A DNA stretch of 39,128 bases from Gammaproteobacteria bacterium (GTDB lineage: Bacteria > Pseudomonadota > Gammaproteobacteria > Eutrophobiales > Eutrophobiaceae). The stretch covers positions 1-39,128 of the forward strand of contig QNEM01000003.1 of assembly GCA_003645215.1 (NCBI GenBank). The letters run 5' to 3'. Made by a program: the position numbers and the translations under genes. The notes beneath the pieces are model-generated. The model was not told where the DNA came from and searched no databases. It saw only the letters and a program-made list of their open reading frames with translations. Of this stretch, positions 1-8,186 are shown piece by piece (position 1 is the first letter of the stretch; the number at the start of each line of letters is the position of its first letter).

Positions 1-534
1 AGAACCCATCAGGCCTATTTGTTGTGTAGCGGTATCGTCAGCCCTGTTCATATGAGCAATACTGAAATCAGCGATTTTTACTTCCAGATTAACTTCAGCC
101 AGGATATTTGATGGTTTTATATCTCGATGAACGACACCCTGCTTATGCGCATAATCCAGTGCCTTGGCACACTTGAAGATAATTTCTACAACTTTTTCTA
201 TCGGCAAAAGATTTTCAGGTGTGCAGTAAGGTTTAAGTGTCCCGCCACCCTTGACCAGCTCCATGACGATGTAACAAACATCCTGATCCGTGCCGGCATC
301 AACAATACCAACGATATTGGGATGATTCAGGCTGCCCGCTGTGTGTGCTTCGTTGAAGAACATTTTCTTGTATTGATCACCGGATTCTTCATTTTCCAGG
401 GACTCGGTATGTGCGACCTTGATTGCTACACCACGATCAGTATATGGATCATGTCCCAGGTAGACCGTTCCCATACTGCCCCGGTCTATTTCACCTAACA
501 CATCGTATTTGCCCAGTTTTTCGGGGAAACTCAT
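1..534 (-). CDS. Serine/threonine protein kinase, N-terminal part (cut by window edge)
   Basis: Partial gene; 178 codons are visible from an ATG at 534 and the frame is open to base 1. The protein begins MSFPEKLGKYDVLGEIDRGS and shows a Hanks-type kinase fold: a glycine loop read as D-R-G-S-M-G, where Asp replaces the first Gly of GxGxxG, then VAIK with the ATP-anchoring Lys, VVHRDIKPSN as catalytic loop, and a DFS instead of DFG metal-binding motif. It is clearly a paralogue of the kinase at 3026-4318: both share FFNEAHTAG, CYIVMELV and IIFKCAKALDYAH. The C-terminal half, where the paralogue carries a cyclic-nucleotide-binding domain, lies outside the window. It probably phosphorylates proteins in the cytoplasm; the substrate is unknown. 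The family is certain, activity is inferred. Confidence 0.9.
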   Translation of the reverse strand, partial: MSFPEKLGKYDVLGEIDRGSMGTVYLGHDPYTDRGVAIKVAHTESLENEESGDQYKKMFFNEAHTAGSLNHPNIVGIVDAGTDQDVCYIVMELVKGGGTLKPYCTPENLLPIEKVVEIIFKCAKALDYAHKQGVVHRDIKPSNILAEVNLEVKIADFSIAHMNRADDTATQQIGLMGS

Positions 535-838
535 CTTATTCAGGTATCTATTTTTTTATTTAAGTAGCTATTTTAAGCATTAAAATTGGCCTCAATCGCA
601 ACAATTCATTTGTTTGATGAAGTCATGTGTGTACCCTTTGAAATAGTACTGCAAACATAGCTTTTTGGACAGACATACCCAAATTATTTGTGCGTAGTTT
701 GAGTTTACACATAATAGATGCCAAACTTGACTTAAAATCTAAATCATTGCTGATTATACTGAGTCCAGTGTGTTATTTACATCTCATTACAGTGATTATT
801 TATTGTTACAGGGAAACCGATTTAGTGAGGACAATTTC
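535..838. promoter_or_regulatory. Divergent intergenic region between kinase and CBS-domain gene
   Basis: AT-rich 304-bp spacer between the minus-strand kinase start and the plus-strand CBS gene. No open frame looks coding. A TATACT at 755-760 could be a -10 box for the CBS gene, but the only good -35-like sequence (TTGACT, 727-732) is 22 bp upstream, longer than usual for sigma70. A TACCCAAATTATTT at 675-688 resembles the start of the 20-bp repeat found at 4368 and 18141, but the match is too short to call a copy. Confidence 0.3.
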
Positions 839-1270
839 ATGAAAACACCTGCAAGCCAGCTTTTAAATAACAAAGGACGCAAAACGCATTCGGTTTCACC
901 AGAGACCATGGTCTATGACGCAATTAAACTCATGAATGAAGCAAAAGTCGGTGCACTACTGGTCATGGAAAACAACAAACTGGTGGGTATAATCTCCGAA
1001 CGAGATTACGCTCGTAGAGTTATACTTGAAGACAGGGCATCACACGATACACCAGTCAAAGACATCATGACCCCGGATGTTATAACCGTCACACCTGATC
1101 AATCCGTTGAAGACTGCATGAAGCTGATGTCTGCACATCATATTCGACATCTCCCGGTCGCAGAAAATGGAGAGGTATCAGGTGTAATATCCACGATGGA
1201 TGTCGTAACAAGTATTATTTCAGAAAAAGAATCCGTCATTGACCAGCTGGAACATTACATCTCAGGCTAA
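839..1270 (+). CDS. CBS-domain protein (two CBS domains)
   Basis: A 143-residue protein made almost entirely of a CBS pair: CBS1 about residues 17-70 (VSPETMVYDAIKLMNEAKVG, then GIISERDYARRV) and CBS2 about 80-135 (MTPDVITVTPDQSVEDCMKL, then RHLPV and GVISTMDVV). CBS pairs bind adenosyl ligands such as AMP, ATP or SAM and act as energy or redox sensors; the ligand here is unknown. I chose the ATG at 839 over the in-frame ATG at 770 because a GAGG ribosome-binding site lies 8 bp upstream and because the extra 23 residues do not look like CBS sequence. It sits between two Ser/Thr kinases and before pgi, about 125 bp away. No catalytic domain is attached, so it is probably a small regulatory protein. 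Confidence 0.9.
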   Translation: MKTPASQLLNNKGRKTHSVSPETMVYDAIKLMNEAKVGALLVMENNKLVGIISERDYARRVILEDRASHDTPVKDIMTPDVITVTPDQSVEDCMKLMSAHHIRHLPVAENGEVSGVISTMDVVTSIISEKESVIDQLEHYISG

Positions 1271-1394
1271 TAAAATATTTTCTGTCTTTGCAACCGCCCA
1301 CATTCAGGGATTATCAATCAAGATTACGCATGGCGTTTTTAGTTTCTTTCAATGATGGATTAACTAAAGTCCCTGTACCTCCACTATTATCTCT

Positions 1395-3020
1395 ATGAGT
1401 ACGCACAAAATACCTAGACATGTATCTGTAAGCTGCTGGCAAGCACTCATAGATCACAAGAAAGATATTTCCAGAACAAGTCTGCAGGAAATGTTCATTC
1501 AGAACCCGGGGCGCGCTAAAAGTTTTTCTGCTGAAAATAACAAGCTCTATGTCGATTATTCGAAGCACTATATTACTGAAGAAACTATTCAGCTCCTGAT
1601 CTCCATGGCACAAAGCACTGATTTAAATGGTGCAATTCAAAAATTGTTCAGTGGTGCAACAATAAATTGGACAGAAAACAAGGCTGCTATGCACATGGCG
1701 CTGCGTGCACCAGCAGATAAAACCTATTCAGTCGAAGGTGAGGATGTCAGCAAACAGGTACACGATGAACTACAGCATATGCAGGACTTTGTTACGGCTT
1801 TGCACAGTGGTGAGTTCAGGGGCCATACTGACAAACCCATAGAAACAGTCTTTAATCTCGGTATTGACGGATCCGATCTTGGTGCTAAATTAGTTACCGC
1901 AGCACTCTCAAATTTTGCCGTATCAGATATCGACATTCATTTCGTCTCGAATGTTGACATTAACGACATGAATTCAGCATTGGAAAAATCGGATGCAGAA
2001 ACGACATTATTCATTATTTCATCAAAATCTTTTACTACAAAAGAAACGCTGTTTAACGCAGAAACTGCGATTAAATGGCTCAGGGAACATGGCTGCAAGT
2101 CCCCCGATAAACATTTGCTGGCAGTAACTGCAAATCACGATGCAGCAAAGGCCTTGGGCGTGAAAGATGAAAATATATTTCACATCTGGGAATGGGTGGG
2201 TGGGCGATATTCACTCTGGTCCGCCATTGGTTTGCCCATTGCCATCAGGATTGGCATGGATCATTTCCGGGATTTTCTCTCAGGTGCGTCCGCAATGGAT
2301 CAACATTTTTGTGAACAAACCATGGAAAATAATCTACCTGTAATCCTCGCCTTGATTGACATCTGGTATATCAATTTTTTTCATGCAGAGACGATGGCAA
2401 TATTTCCTTATGACCATTCACTGAACATGTTGCCCGCATATATTGGCCAGTTAATTATGGAAAGTAATGGCAAACAGATTGATAAGGAAGGTAATCAGAT
2501 AAAATACAACACCTCTCCAGTTATATGGGGCGGAACTGGAAACAATGCCCAACATGCCTATTTCCAATGCCTGCACCAGGGAACACATCTGGTTCCTGTT
2601 GATTTTATTGTCAGTCTTATAAGTAATAGTGAAAATAAAAGCCAACATCAGGAGCTGCTGGCAAATTGTCTGGCTCAAGGCGAAGCACTTATGCATGGCC
2701 ATACAGAGGTTGATCGGGCAGAGACTGAATGGGCAGCCTACAAAAATATTCCCGGGAATCGGCCTAGCACTACTATTCTGCTGGACGAATTATCTCCAGC
2801 CACATTAGGTTCACTATTATGTCTGTATGAACATCGATGTTTTGTACAAGCTCATATATGGAACATTAATCCATTTGATCAGTGGGGAGTCGAATTGGGA
2901 AAAAATATTGCAAAACAAATCTCAGAGGAACTTAATGAGGCCACTGACAATAACGTTACTCATGACTCATCAACAGAAAGACTAATATCTTATTACCGCA
3001 AAAAGAACGAGTCTTGCTAG
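1395..3020 (+). CDS. pgi: Glucose-6-phosphate isomerase
   Basis: Interconverts glucose 6-phosphate and fructose 6-phosphate in the cytoplasm. The 541 residues are close to the long bacterial PGI length (about 550). Catalytic elements are present: VGGRYSLWSAIG (signature 1, with the Arg), MESNGK (base Glu), QHAYFQCLHQGT (ring-opening His) and FDQWGVELGK (signature 2, with the Lys). Two conserved stretches differ: the sugar-phosphate loop reads GIDGSDLG instead of GIGGSDLG, and the WGEPGTNGQHAF segment reads WGGTGNNAQHAY. This is a divergent but probably active enzyme. The gene ends 5 bp from the convergent kinase gene. There is no clear ribosome-binding site before the ATG at 1395, and homologous PGI sequence begins at about that point. 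Confidence 0.93.
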   Translation: MSTHKIPRHVSVSCWQALIDHKKDISRTSLQEMFIQNPGRAKSFSAENNKLYVDYSKHYITEETIQLLISMAQSTDLNGAIQKLFSGATINWTENKAAMHMALRAPADKTYSVEGEDVSKQVHDELQHMQDFVTALHSGEFRGHTDKPIETVFNLGIDGSDLGAKLVTAALSNFAVSDIDIHFVSNVDINDMNSALEKSDAETTLFIISSKSFTTKETLFNAETAIKWLREHGCKSPDKHLLAVTANHDAAKALGVKDENIFHIWEWVGGRYSLWSAIGLPIAIRIGMDHFRDFLSGASAMDQHFCEQTMENNLPVILALIDIWYINFFHAETMAIFPYDHSLNMLPAYIGQLIMESNGKQIDKEGNQIKYNTSPVIWGGTGNNAQHAYFQCLHQGTHLVPVDFIVSLISNSENKSQHQELLANCLAQGEALMHGHTEVDRAETEWAAYKNIPGNRPSTTILLDELSPATLGSLLCLYEHRCFVQAHIWNINPFDQWGVELGKNIAKQISEELNEATDNNVTHDSSTERLISYYRKKNESC

Positions 3021-3025
3021 AAAGT

Positions 3026-4318
3026 TTAATCCTCGTTCAGGACTTTTGCAGTTGTTAAAGAAAGCCTTTTCACCAGCGTCCTTAAAAACACCTTGTTAAA
3101 GTGTAACTGGCAGCCGACGGATAACTGATCGATCACGGTACTGTTAATTTTCAAAAGGCGTACTGCATCTTTTGCCTGAATCGTCGCTGTCCTTTCAGTA
3201 TTAGACAAATAACCCATTTCTCCGAAACAATCCCCTGCCTTAATAGTTCCAATGCGGGTAGTTTTTCGATAAACATCAACATCACCCGCAACAATTACAT
3301 AGAATGCCTCGTCGACATCTCCCTGAACCAAAACTTCCTGGCCTGCTTCATATTCCTGCCATACACATGACCGAATGATCTCCCAGATTTCTGCTTCTGA
3401 AAAACCCTGAAAAAATTCCAGTTGCTGAACCTGCGTAAATCTTTCCTTCTCATCAAGATCTTCCTCTGGCTCATCGAGATAATCAAATACCAGGCTCAAG
3501 TCTGCTGCCATATTCAAACCCATCTTGTAACGCCTCTCAGGGTTCTTTTGTAGCACATGATGAATAATTTTCTCGAAAATTTCCGGGATGTCAGAACGGT
3601 AACTTCTCAATGGCGGTGGTTGTTCATTCGTGATTTTATAAATCAAACGTGAAAAGCCATCCGCAGCGAAAGGATGTTTGCCAGTTAATAATTCGTACAA
3701 GACGATACCTAATGAGAACAAGTCCGTTTGATTTGTAATCATATCTTCCTGTACCTGCTCAGGAGACATATAACGAGGTGACCCAACGAAACCAGTCGGC
3801 ATGGTGCTCTCTGCTTCTTCAGTCATTAAATGCGCAATACTAAAATCACAAAATTTAACATCCATGTCTTTTGTCAGCAGTATGTTCGTGGGTTTGATGT
3901 CCCGATGCACGACCCCGATTCTATGTGCATAATCCAGCGCTTTTGCACATTTAAAAATGATTTGTACAACCTGCTCATATGACAAAAGATTATCAGGTTT
4001 ACAGTGTGGTTTTAAGGTGCCTCCACCTTCAACCAGTTCCATAACGATATAACAAACATCTCCTTCTGCACCAGCGTCCAGAATCTCAACAATATTTGGA
4101 TGTTTTAATTTCCCGGCTGTATGGGCCTCGTTAAAAAATGTTTTTTTGTAGCGTTCTGCGGTTTTTTTATTCTTGAATGTATGCGTATTGGCAACCTTCA
4201 GGGCAACACGATGATCAGTAAAAGGGTCATGCCCTTCATAGACCACACCCATACTGCCACGGCCCAGTTCTCTGATTACTTCATACTTCCCCAGTTTTTT
4301 CGGTATGTCAGTCGCCAT
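3026..4318 (-). CDS. Serine/threonine protein kinase with C-terminal cyclic-nucleotide-binding domain
   Basis: 430 residues. Kinase domain about 10-280: glycine loop GRGSMG (19-24), VALK with Lys41, HRDIKPTN (138-145), DFS (158-160) replacing DFG, GSPRYMSPEQ (179-188) as the P+1 region. Then an acidic linker (EEDLDEKE) and a cNMP-binding (CAP-ED) domain about 298-395, whose phosphate-binding cassette FGEMGYLSNTERTA keeps the Glu and Arg (Arg376) needed for cyclic-nucleotide contact. It has no predicted membrane segment, so it is probably a soluble kinase whose activity could respond to cAMP or cGMP, in the manner of eukaryotic PKG but with the order reversed. It is paralogous to the partial gene at 1-534 and convergent with pgi. 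Substrates are unknown. Confidence 0.93.
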   Translation of the reverse strand: MATDIPKKLGKYEVIRELGRGSMGVVYEGHDPFTDHRVALKVANTHTFKNKKTAERYKKTFFNEAHTAGKLKHPNIVEILDAGAEGDVCYIVMELVEGGGTLKPHCKPDNLLSYEQVVQIIFKCAKALDYAHRIGVVHRDIKPTNILLTKDMDVKFCDFSIAHLMTEEAESTMPTGFVGSPRYMSPEQVQEDMITNQTDLFSLGIVLYELLTGKHPFAADGFSRLIYKITNEQPPPLRSYRSDIPEIFEKIIHHVLQKNPERRYKMGLNMAADLSLVFDYLDEPEEDLDEKERFTQVQQLEFFQGFSEAEIWEIIRSCVWQEYEAGQEVLVQGDVDEAFYVIVAGDVDVYRKTTRIGTIKAGDCFGEMGYLSNTERTATIQAKDAVRLLKINSTVIDQLSVGCQLHFNKVFLRTLVKRLSLTTAKVLNED

Positions 4319-4367
4319 CGTTCATTTATCTAGATTGATTCAGTATATGGTTGTTAATACTACTTTA

Positions 4368-4387
4368 TACCCAAACTACTTGGAAAT
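4368..4387 (+). repeat. 20-bp interspersed repeat, copy 1
   Basis: TACCCAAACTACTTGGAAAT occurs here and again, base for base, at 18141-18160. This copy lies in the divergent spacer between the cNMP kinase and the nucleotidyltransferase. After the 20 bp the two copies diverge. An exact 20-mer recurring in two intergenic regions is unlikely by chance and suggests the edge of a dispersed element. Confidence 0.75.
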
Positions 4388-4473
4388 CATAGCTCCTGCT
4401 GTACTTGGAACAGCATCATCAAGTACCATTCGCTTCTTTTTAGAAAACAAGTATTTGATAAGTCATTATAAAC

Positions 4474-5232
4474 ATGAAAACTATTATCCTTGCAGCTGGA
4501 ATTGGTCAACGCCTGGGAGATATTCCGGGCAACTCTTCGGAGAAAAAACCAAAATGCTTGCTGGAATTTGATGGCAGGAGCCTGTTACAAAGACATCTCG
4601 AGATCCTTCATCACTATGGCATTGATGACATCGTCATTATCACAGGTTTTGAATCCGATATGATTAAATCAACACTCTCCAGGATTGGTGCTGACCACGT
4701 TGATACTTGTTTTAACCCTGATTTCACCAAAGGTAGTATTTTAAGCATGTTATCAGGACTGAATACCCTGGAAGCAAGCCAGAATTTTATTCTGATGGAT
4801 GCTGATGTGCTCTACGATCACAATATTCTTGGCAGATTAATCAATTCGGACAAAGAAAATGTTTTCCTGCTGGATCAAGATTTCGAAATGGGAGAAGAAC
4901 CCGTGAAATTATGTGTTCGTAATGAGCATCTTGTCGAGTTCAGAAAACAACTGGATGAAAGTCTGGATTTTGATTTTATGGGTGAATCTGTAGGTTTCTT
5001 CAAATTCACCTCTGCAACAGGAAAACTACTTGGCTTAAAAGCAGCTGAATATGTTGACAAGGGTGAAGATGAGGCCCCTTACGAAGAAGTTATCAGGGAT
5101 TTGTTACTGGCTAAACCTGAGCAATACTCATTTGAAGATATATCAGGTTTACCCTGGCTGGAAATAGATTTTCCTGATGATGTTGTCAGGGCAAAGGATA
5201 TAATACTGCCAAAACTGACAGACTTGCCCTAG
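4474..5232 (+). CDS. NTP transferase (LicC/PntC-like cytidylyltransferase) of the phosphonate cluster
   Basis: 252 residues forming a single nucleotidyltransferase domain: N-terminal LAAGIGQRLG (6-15), PK at 26-27 in KKPKCLLEFDG, metal-binding DAD (109-111), a second acidic motif EID (230-232) in LPWLEIDFPDD. This layout matches the phosphocholine cytidylyltransferase (LicC) family, which also includes AEP cytidylyltransferase (PntC). Because it is the first gene of a plus-strand run leading into PEP mutase, phosphonopyruvate decarboxylase and AEP transaminase, activation of AEP to CMP-AEP, or of a second head group, is the likely role; the substrate is inferred. No convincing ribosome-binding site precedes the ATG. 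72 bp separate it from pepM. Confidence 0.85.
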   Translation: MKTIILAAGIGQRLGDIPGNSSEKKPKCLLEFDGRSLLQRHLEILHHYGIDDIVIITGFESDMIKSTLSRIGADHVDTCFNPDFTKGSILSMLSGLNTLEASQNFILMDADVLYDHNILGRLINSDKENVFLLDQDFEMGEEPVKLCVRNEHLVEFRKQLDESLDFDFMGESVGFFKFTSATGKLLGLKAAEYVDKGEDEAPYEEVIRDLLLAKPEQYSFEDISGLPWLEIDFPDDVVRAKDIILPKLTDLP

Positions 5233-5270
5233 AACCATACACAAGGCCCATAGACAAGAACCATACACAA
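5231..5270 (+). repeat. Short tandem duplication before pepM
   Basis: AGAACCATACACAA occurs at 5231-5244 and 5257-5270, a 26-bp period, spanning the stop codon region of the nucleotidyltransferase gene and the spacer before pepM. It looks like a local slippage duplication with no evident function. Confidence 0.7.
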
Positions 5271-5304
5271 AGACCGTAATTAAAAGCTACAAGCCAGAGT
5301 AAAA

Positions 5305-6942
5305 ATGACCCAGAAGAAACTAATAAGCAAAAGTGCAAAACTCCGCGCCTTACTCGAATCGGGTGAGCTTGAATTTATCATGGAGGCACATAATGGTATT
5401 TCTGCTCTAATTGTGGAAAAGGCCGGGTTTAAGGGGATTTGGGGCAGTGGACTATCAATGTCTGCACAATATGCGGTACGTGACAGTAATGAAGCCAGCT
5501 GGACCCAGGTCGTTGATATGCTGGAGTTCATGTCCGATGCAACAGAAATTCCAATTTTACTTGATGGTGACACTGGCTATGGCAATTTCAATAACATGCG
5601 CCGCCTGGTCAAGAAACTTGAGCAACGTGATATTGCCGGTGTCTGTATTGAAGATAAACTATTCCCGAAGACCAATAGTTTTATTGATGGCGAACGCCAA
5701 CCATTGGCCGAAGTGGATGAATTTTGTGGAAAGATTAAAGCCGGTAAAGACAGTCAGTACGATGAGGATTTTTGTATCATCGCCAGGGTTGAAGCACTGA
5801 TTGCTGGCTGGGGGATCGAGGAAGCACTGCGACGTGCCGAGGCTTATCACGAGGCCGGCGCAGATGGCATACTGATTCATAGCAAGCTGTCACAGGCAGA
5901 TGAAATTCTGGAATTTGCAGCCGAATGGGCAAACCGTTCCCCATTGGTAATTGTTCCAACAATCTATTACAGCACACCAACAGATATCTTCAGGAATGCA
6001 AATATTAGTCTGGTAATCTGGGCTAATCACATGATTCGTGCAGCAGTGGCTTCGATGGAGAAAATCTGTGCCGATGTTTATGCAAATGAATCGGTGGCCG
6101 GTGTTGAAGATAATATTGCGCCCGTGAAACAATTATTTTTCCTGCAAGGTGCGGCAGAGCTCAGCGAAGCTCAGGAACGTTATTTACGGCCTAAAGGCTC
6201 GGAAACCAAGGCCATTGTACTTGCTGCAAGTCGTGGTTTTGCACTCGGCGAACTCACTGAAGATAAACCTAAATTAATGCTTTCAATCGGTGGAAAAACT
6301 GTTTTACGTCGTTTGCTTGATGAATTTAAAAATCAGAATATCAATAAAGTGACGCTGGTTGCTGGTTATAAACCTGAGGCTATAGATACCAGTGGCATAG
6401 AGATGAAAATTAATAAGGATTATGAAACAACAGGTGAGTTAGCATCACTTACCCAGGTCGTCAGTGAATTTCATGATGACATGATTATCACCTATGGTGA
6501 CTTGCTGTTTCGTAGCTATATCCTCAGGGATTTGCTTGAAAATGAAGGTGAGATTGTTGCCGTCATTGACTCCTCTGTTGAGAATGATAATTACAGTGGC
6601 ACACCTGATTATGCTTATTGCTCACAGAAAGAAGACCGGGCCATATTCAAGCAGGATGCATATTTAAATCATGTCTCTGAAGAAAAAAATACTGCATCAG
6701 GCGACCCTACTGGTCGATGGATTGGCATGTTACGCGTACGAGGCCAGGGCAGGCAATGGATCGAAGATGCCATTGATGAATTAAAATCCCATGAAAACTT
6801 TAAGCAATTGTCCCTGGCCGATCTCCTGAACCAGTTAATCAAGACAAATCACCCTGTCAAAGTCCATTACATCAACGGTCATTGGGTTGATATCAATGCA
6901 TTGGCAGATATCGACCGTGCTGGCGACTTCACCAAGTTATAG
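5305..6942 (+). CDS. pepM: Phosphoenolpyruvate mutase fused to a nucleotidyltransferase
   Basis: 545 residues, two domains. Residues about 1-295 are a PEP mutase/isocitrate-lyase-superfamily barrel: LLDGDTGYGN (86-94) and the diagnostic PepM active-site motif EDKLFPKTNS (116-125), which separates mutases from lyases of the family. The reaction converts PEP to phosphonopyruvate, making the C-P bond and committing to phosphonate synthesis. Residues about 302-545 are an NTP transferase with LAASRGFALGELTEDKPK; the usual LAAG is LAAS. A PEP mutase-cytidylyltransferase fusion is a known arrangement, and the second domain probably makes CMP-AEP. The next gene, the decarboxylase, starts 24 bp later and is needed because the mutase equilibrium favours PEP. 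Mutase function is near certain; the nucleotide and acceptor of the second domain are inferred. Confidence 0.95.
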   Translation: MTQKKLISKSAKLRALLESGELEFIMEAHNGISALIVEKAGFKGIWGSGLSMSAQYAVRDSNEASWTQVVDMLEFMSDATEIPILLDGDTGYGNFNNMRRLVKKLEQRDIAGVCIEDKLFPKTNSFIDGERQPLAEVDEFCGKIKAGKDSQYDEDFCIIARVEALIAGWGIEEALRRAEAYHEAGADGILIHSKLSQADEILEFAAEWANRSPLVIVPTIYYSTPTDIFRNANISLVIWANHMIRAAVASMEKICADVYANESVAGVEDNIAPVKQLFFLQGAAELSEAQERYLRPKGSETKAIVLAASRGFALGELTEDKPKLMLSIGGKTVLRRLLDEFKNQNINKVTLVAGYKPEAIDTSGIEMKINKDYETTGELASLTQVVSEFHDDMIITYGDLLFRSYILRDLLENEGEIVAVIDSSVENDNYSGTPDYAYCSQKEDRAIFKQDAYLNHVSEEKNTASGDPTGRWIGMLRVRGQGRQWIEDAIDELKSHENFKQLSLADLLNQLIKTNHPVKVHYINGHWVDINALADIDRAGDFTKL

Positions 6943-6966
6943 GCCAGATGTTTTGAGGGAAGGAAA

Positions 6967-8121
6967 GTGATAGAAGCAGGAGATTTTGTTGAGGCTGCAC
7001 GAGACTTGGGTTTCCAGCGCTATACGGGCGTGCCCTGCTCTTTCCTCACGCCCTTTATAAACTACGTTATCAATGATGAGTCTCTAAATTACGTGTCATC
7101 TTCAAATGAAGGTGATGCCATTGCTACAGCCGCAGGGGCAGCGATGGGCGGAGAAAGGTCTATCGCCATGATGCAGAACTCAGGACTGGGTAATGCTGTC
7201 AGCCCCATCACCTCACTAAGTTACGTGTTCCGCATTCCCATGATAATTATCACCACTCATCGTGGTGCACCAGGCATAACAGACGAACCCCAACATGAAT
7301 TAATGGGACAGATCACCGGTGAAATGTTCGATACCATGCGCATTCCATGGGAAACATTTCCTGTGGAAAAAGCAGACATTGCACCGGCATTAAAGCGTGC
7401 CTGTGAATTTATGGAAAAAGAACAAAGACCATACGGTTTTATTATGCAGAAAGGTACGATTTCTGCACATGAACTCAAAAACAATAGTCTTGTTGCGACC
7501 AAAAATACTGATATCGAGAAAAAGATATTCAATAAAAACAATGTGCCCCTGCTTAGCAGAAACGAGGCACTGAAAAAAATTATTGAACATACACCGGTTG
7601 AGAATTCTGTTGTCATCGCAACCACTGGATTTACGGGACGAGAGTTATTTGCCATTGATGACCGTAAGAATCAACTCTACATGGTCGGCTCCATGGGCTG
7701 TGCTTCTTCACTGGGCCTGGGCCTGGCACTGGCACGTCCTGATTTACAGGTAGTGGTGGTTGAAGGTGACGGGGCAGCACTGATGCGCATGGGTAATTTT
7801 GCAACTTTAGGCAGTTATGGCGGGGACAATCTCACGCACATCATCCTGGATAATGAAGTTCATGACTCAACCGGTGCACAAGCCACAGTCGCAAACAATG
7901 TGAAATTCGCAGAAATCGCTGCTGCCTGTGGTTATGCCGTGACTTACCAGGGCAATGATATTGAATTGATAGAACAATTATTTAATTGTAAGAAACAGGC
8001 AGGTGCAAAATTTGGGCACCTCAAGATTTCAGCGGGGGCAATTGAAAATCTGCCTCGACCTGATGTCACACCGGTTGAGGTCTTGCAAAGACTGATGCAA
8101 CATATCGACACGAGTTTCTAG
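6967..8121 (+). CDS. ppd: Phosphonopyruvate decarboxylase
   Basis: 384 residues, thiamine-diphosphate enzyme converting phosphonopyruvate to phosphonoacetaldehyde and CO2, which pulls the mutase reaction forward. The N-terminal pyrimidine-binding half (about 1-165) has SSNEGDAIA with the ThDP Glu48 and MMQNSGLGNAVSP. The C-terminal diphosphate-binding half (about 190-384) has GDGAALMRMGNFATLG (from 267) and LDNEVHDSTGAQ (DN at 295-296), the pattern of Fom2/Ppd rather than of sulfopyruvate decarboxylase. The start is GTG at 6967, supported by GGAAGG just upstream. It follows pepM by 24 bp in the same direction, so the two are almost certainly co-transcribed. Confidence 0.95.
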   Translation: MIEAGDFVEAARDLGFQRYTGVPCSFLTPFINYVINDESLNYVSSSNEGDAIATAAGAAMGGERSIAMMQNSGLGNAVSPITSLSYVFRIPMIIITTHRGAPGITDEPQHELMGQITGEMFDTMRIPWETFPVEKADIAPALKRACEFMEKEQRPYGFIMQKGTISAHELKNNSLVATKNTDIEKKIFNKNNVPLLSRNEALKKIIEHTPVENSVVIATTGFTGRELFAIDDRKNQLYMVGSMGCASSLGLGLALARPDLQVVVVEGDGAALMRMGNFATLGSYGGDNLTHIILDNEVHDSTGAQATVANNVKFAEIAAACGYAVTYQGNDIELIEQLFNCKKQAGAKFGHLKISAGAIENLPRPDVTPVEVLQRLMQHIDTSF

Positions 8122-8186
8122 TTAGTCGCACTTGTGCCTCCATGCACCCGCGACATACATTATATCCATGTTAATAACAAAATATT

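Noticed and set aside
127..498. Plus-strand open frame of 123 codons near the left edge
   Set aside because: It is antisense to the partial kinase gene, whose minus-strand reading shows all kinase motifs.
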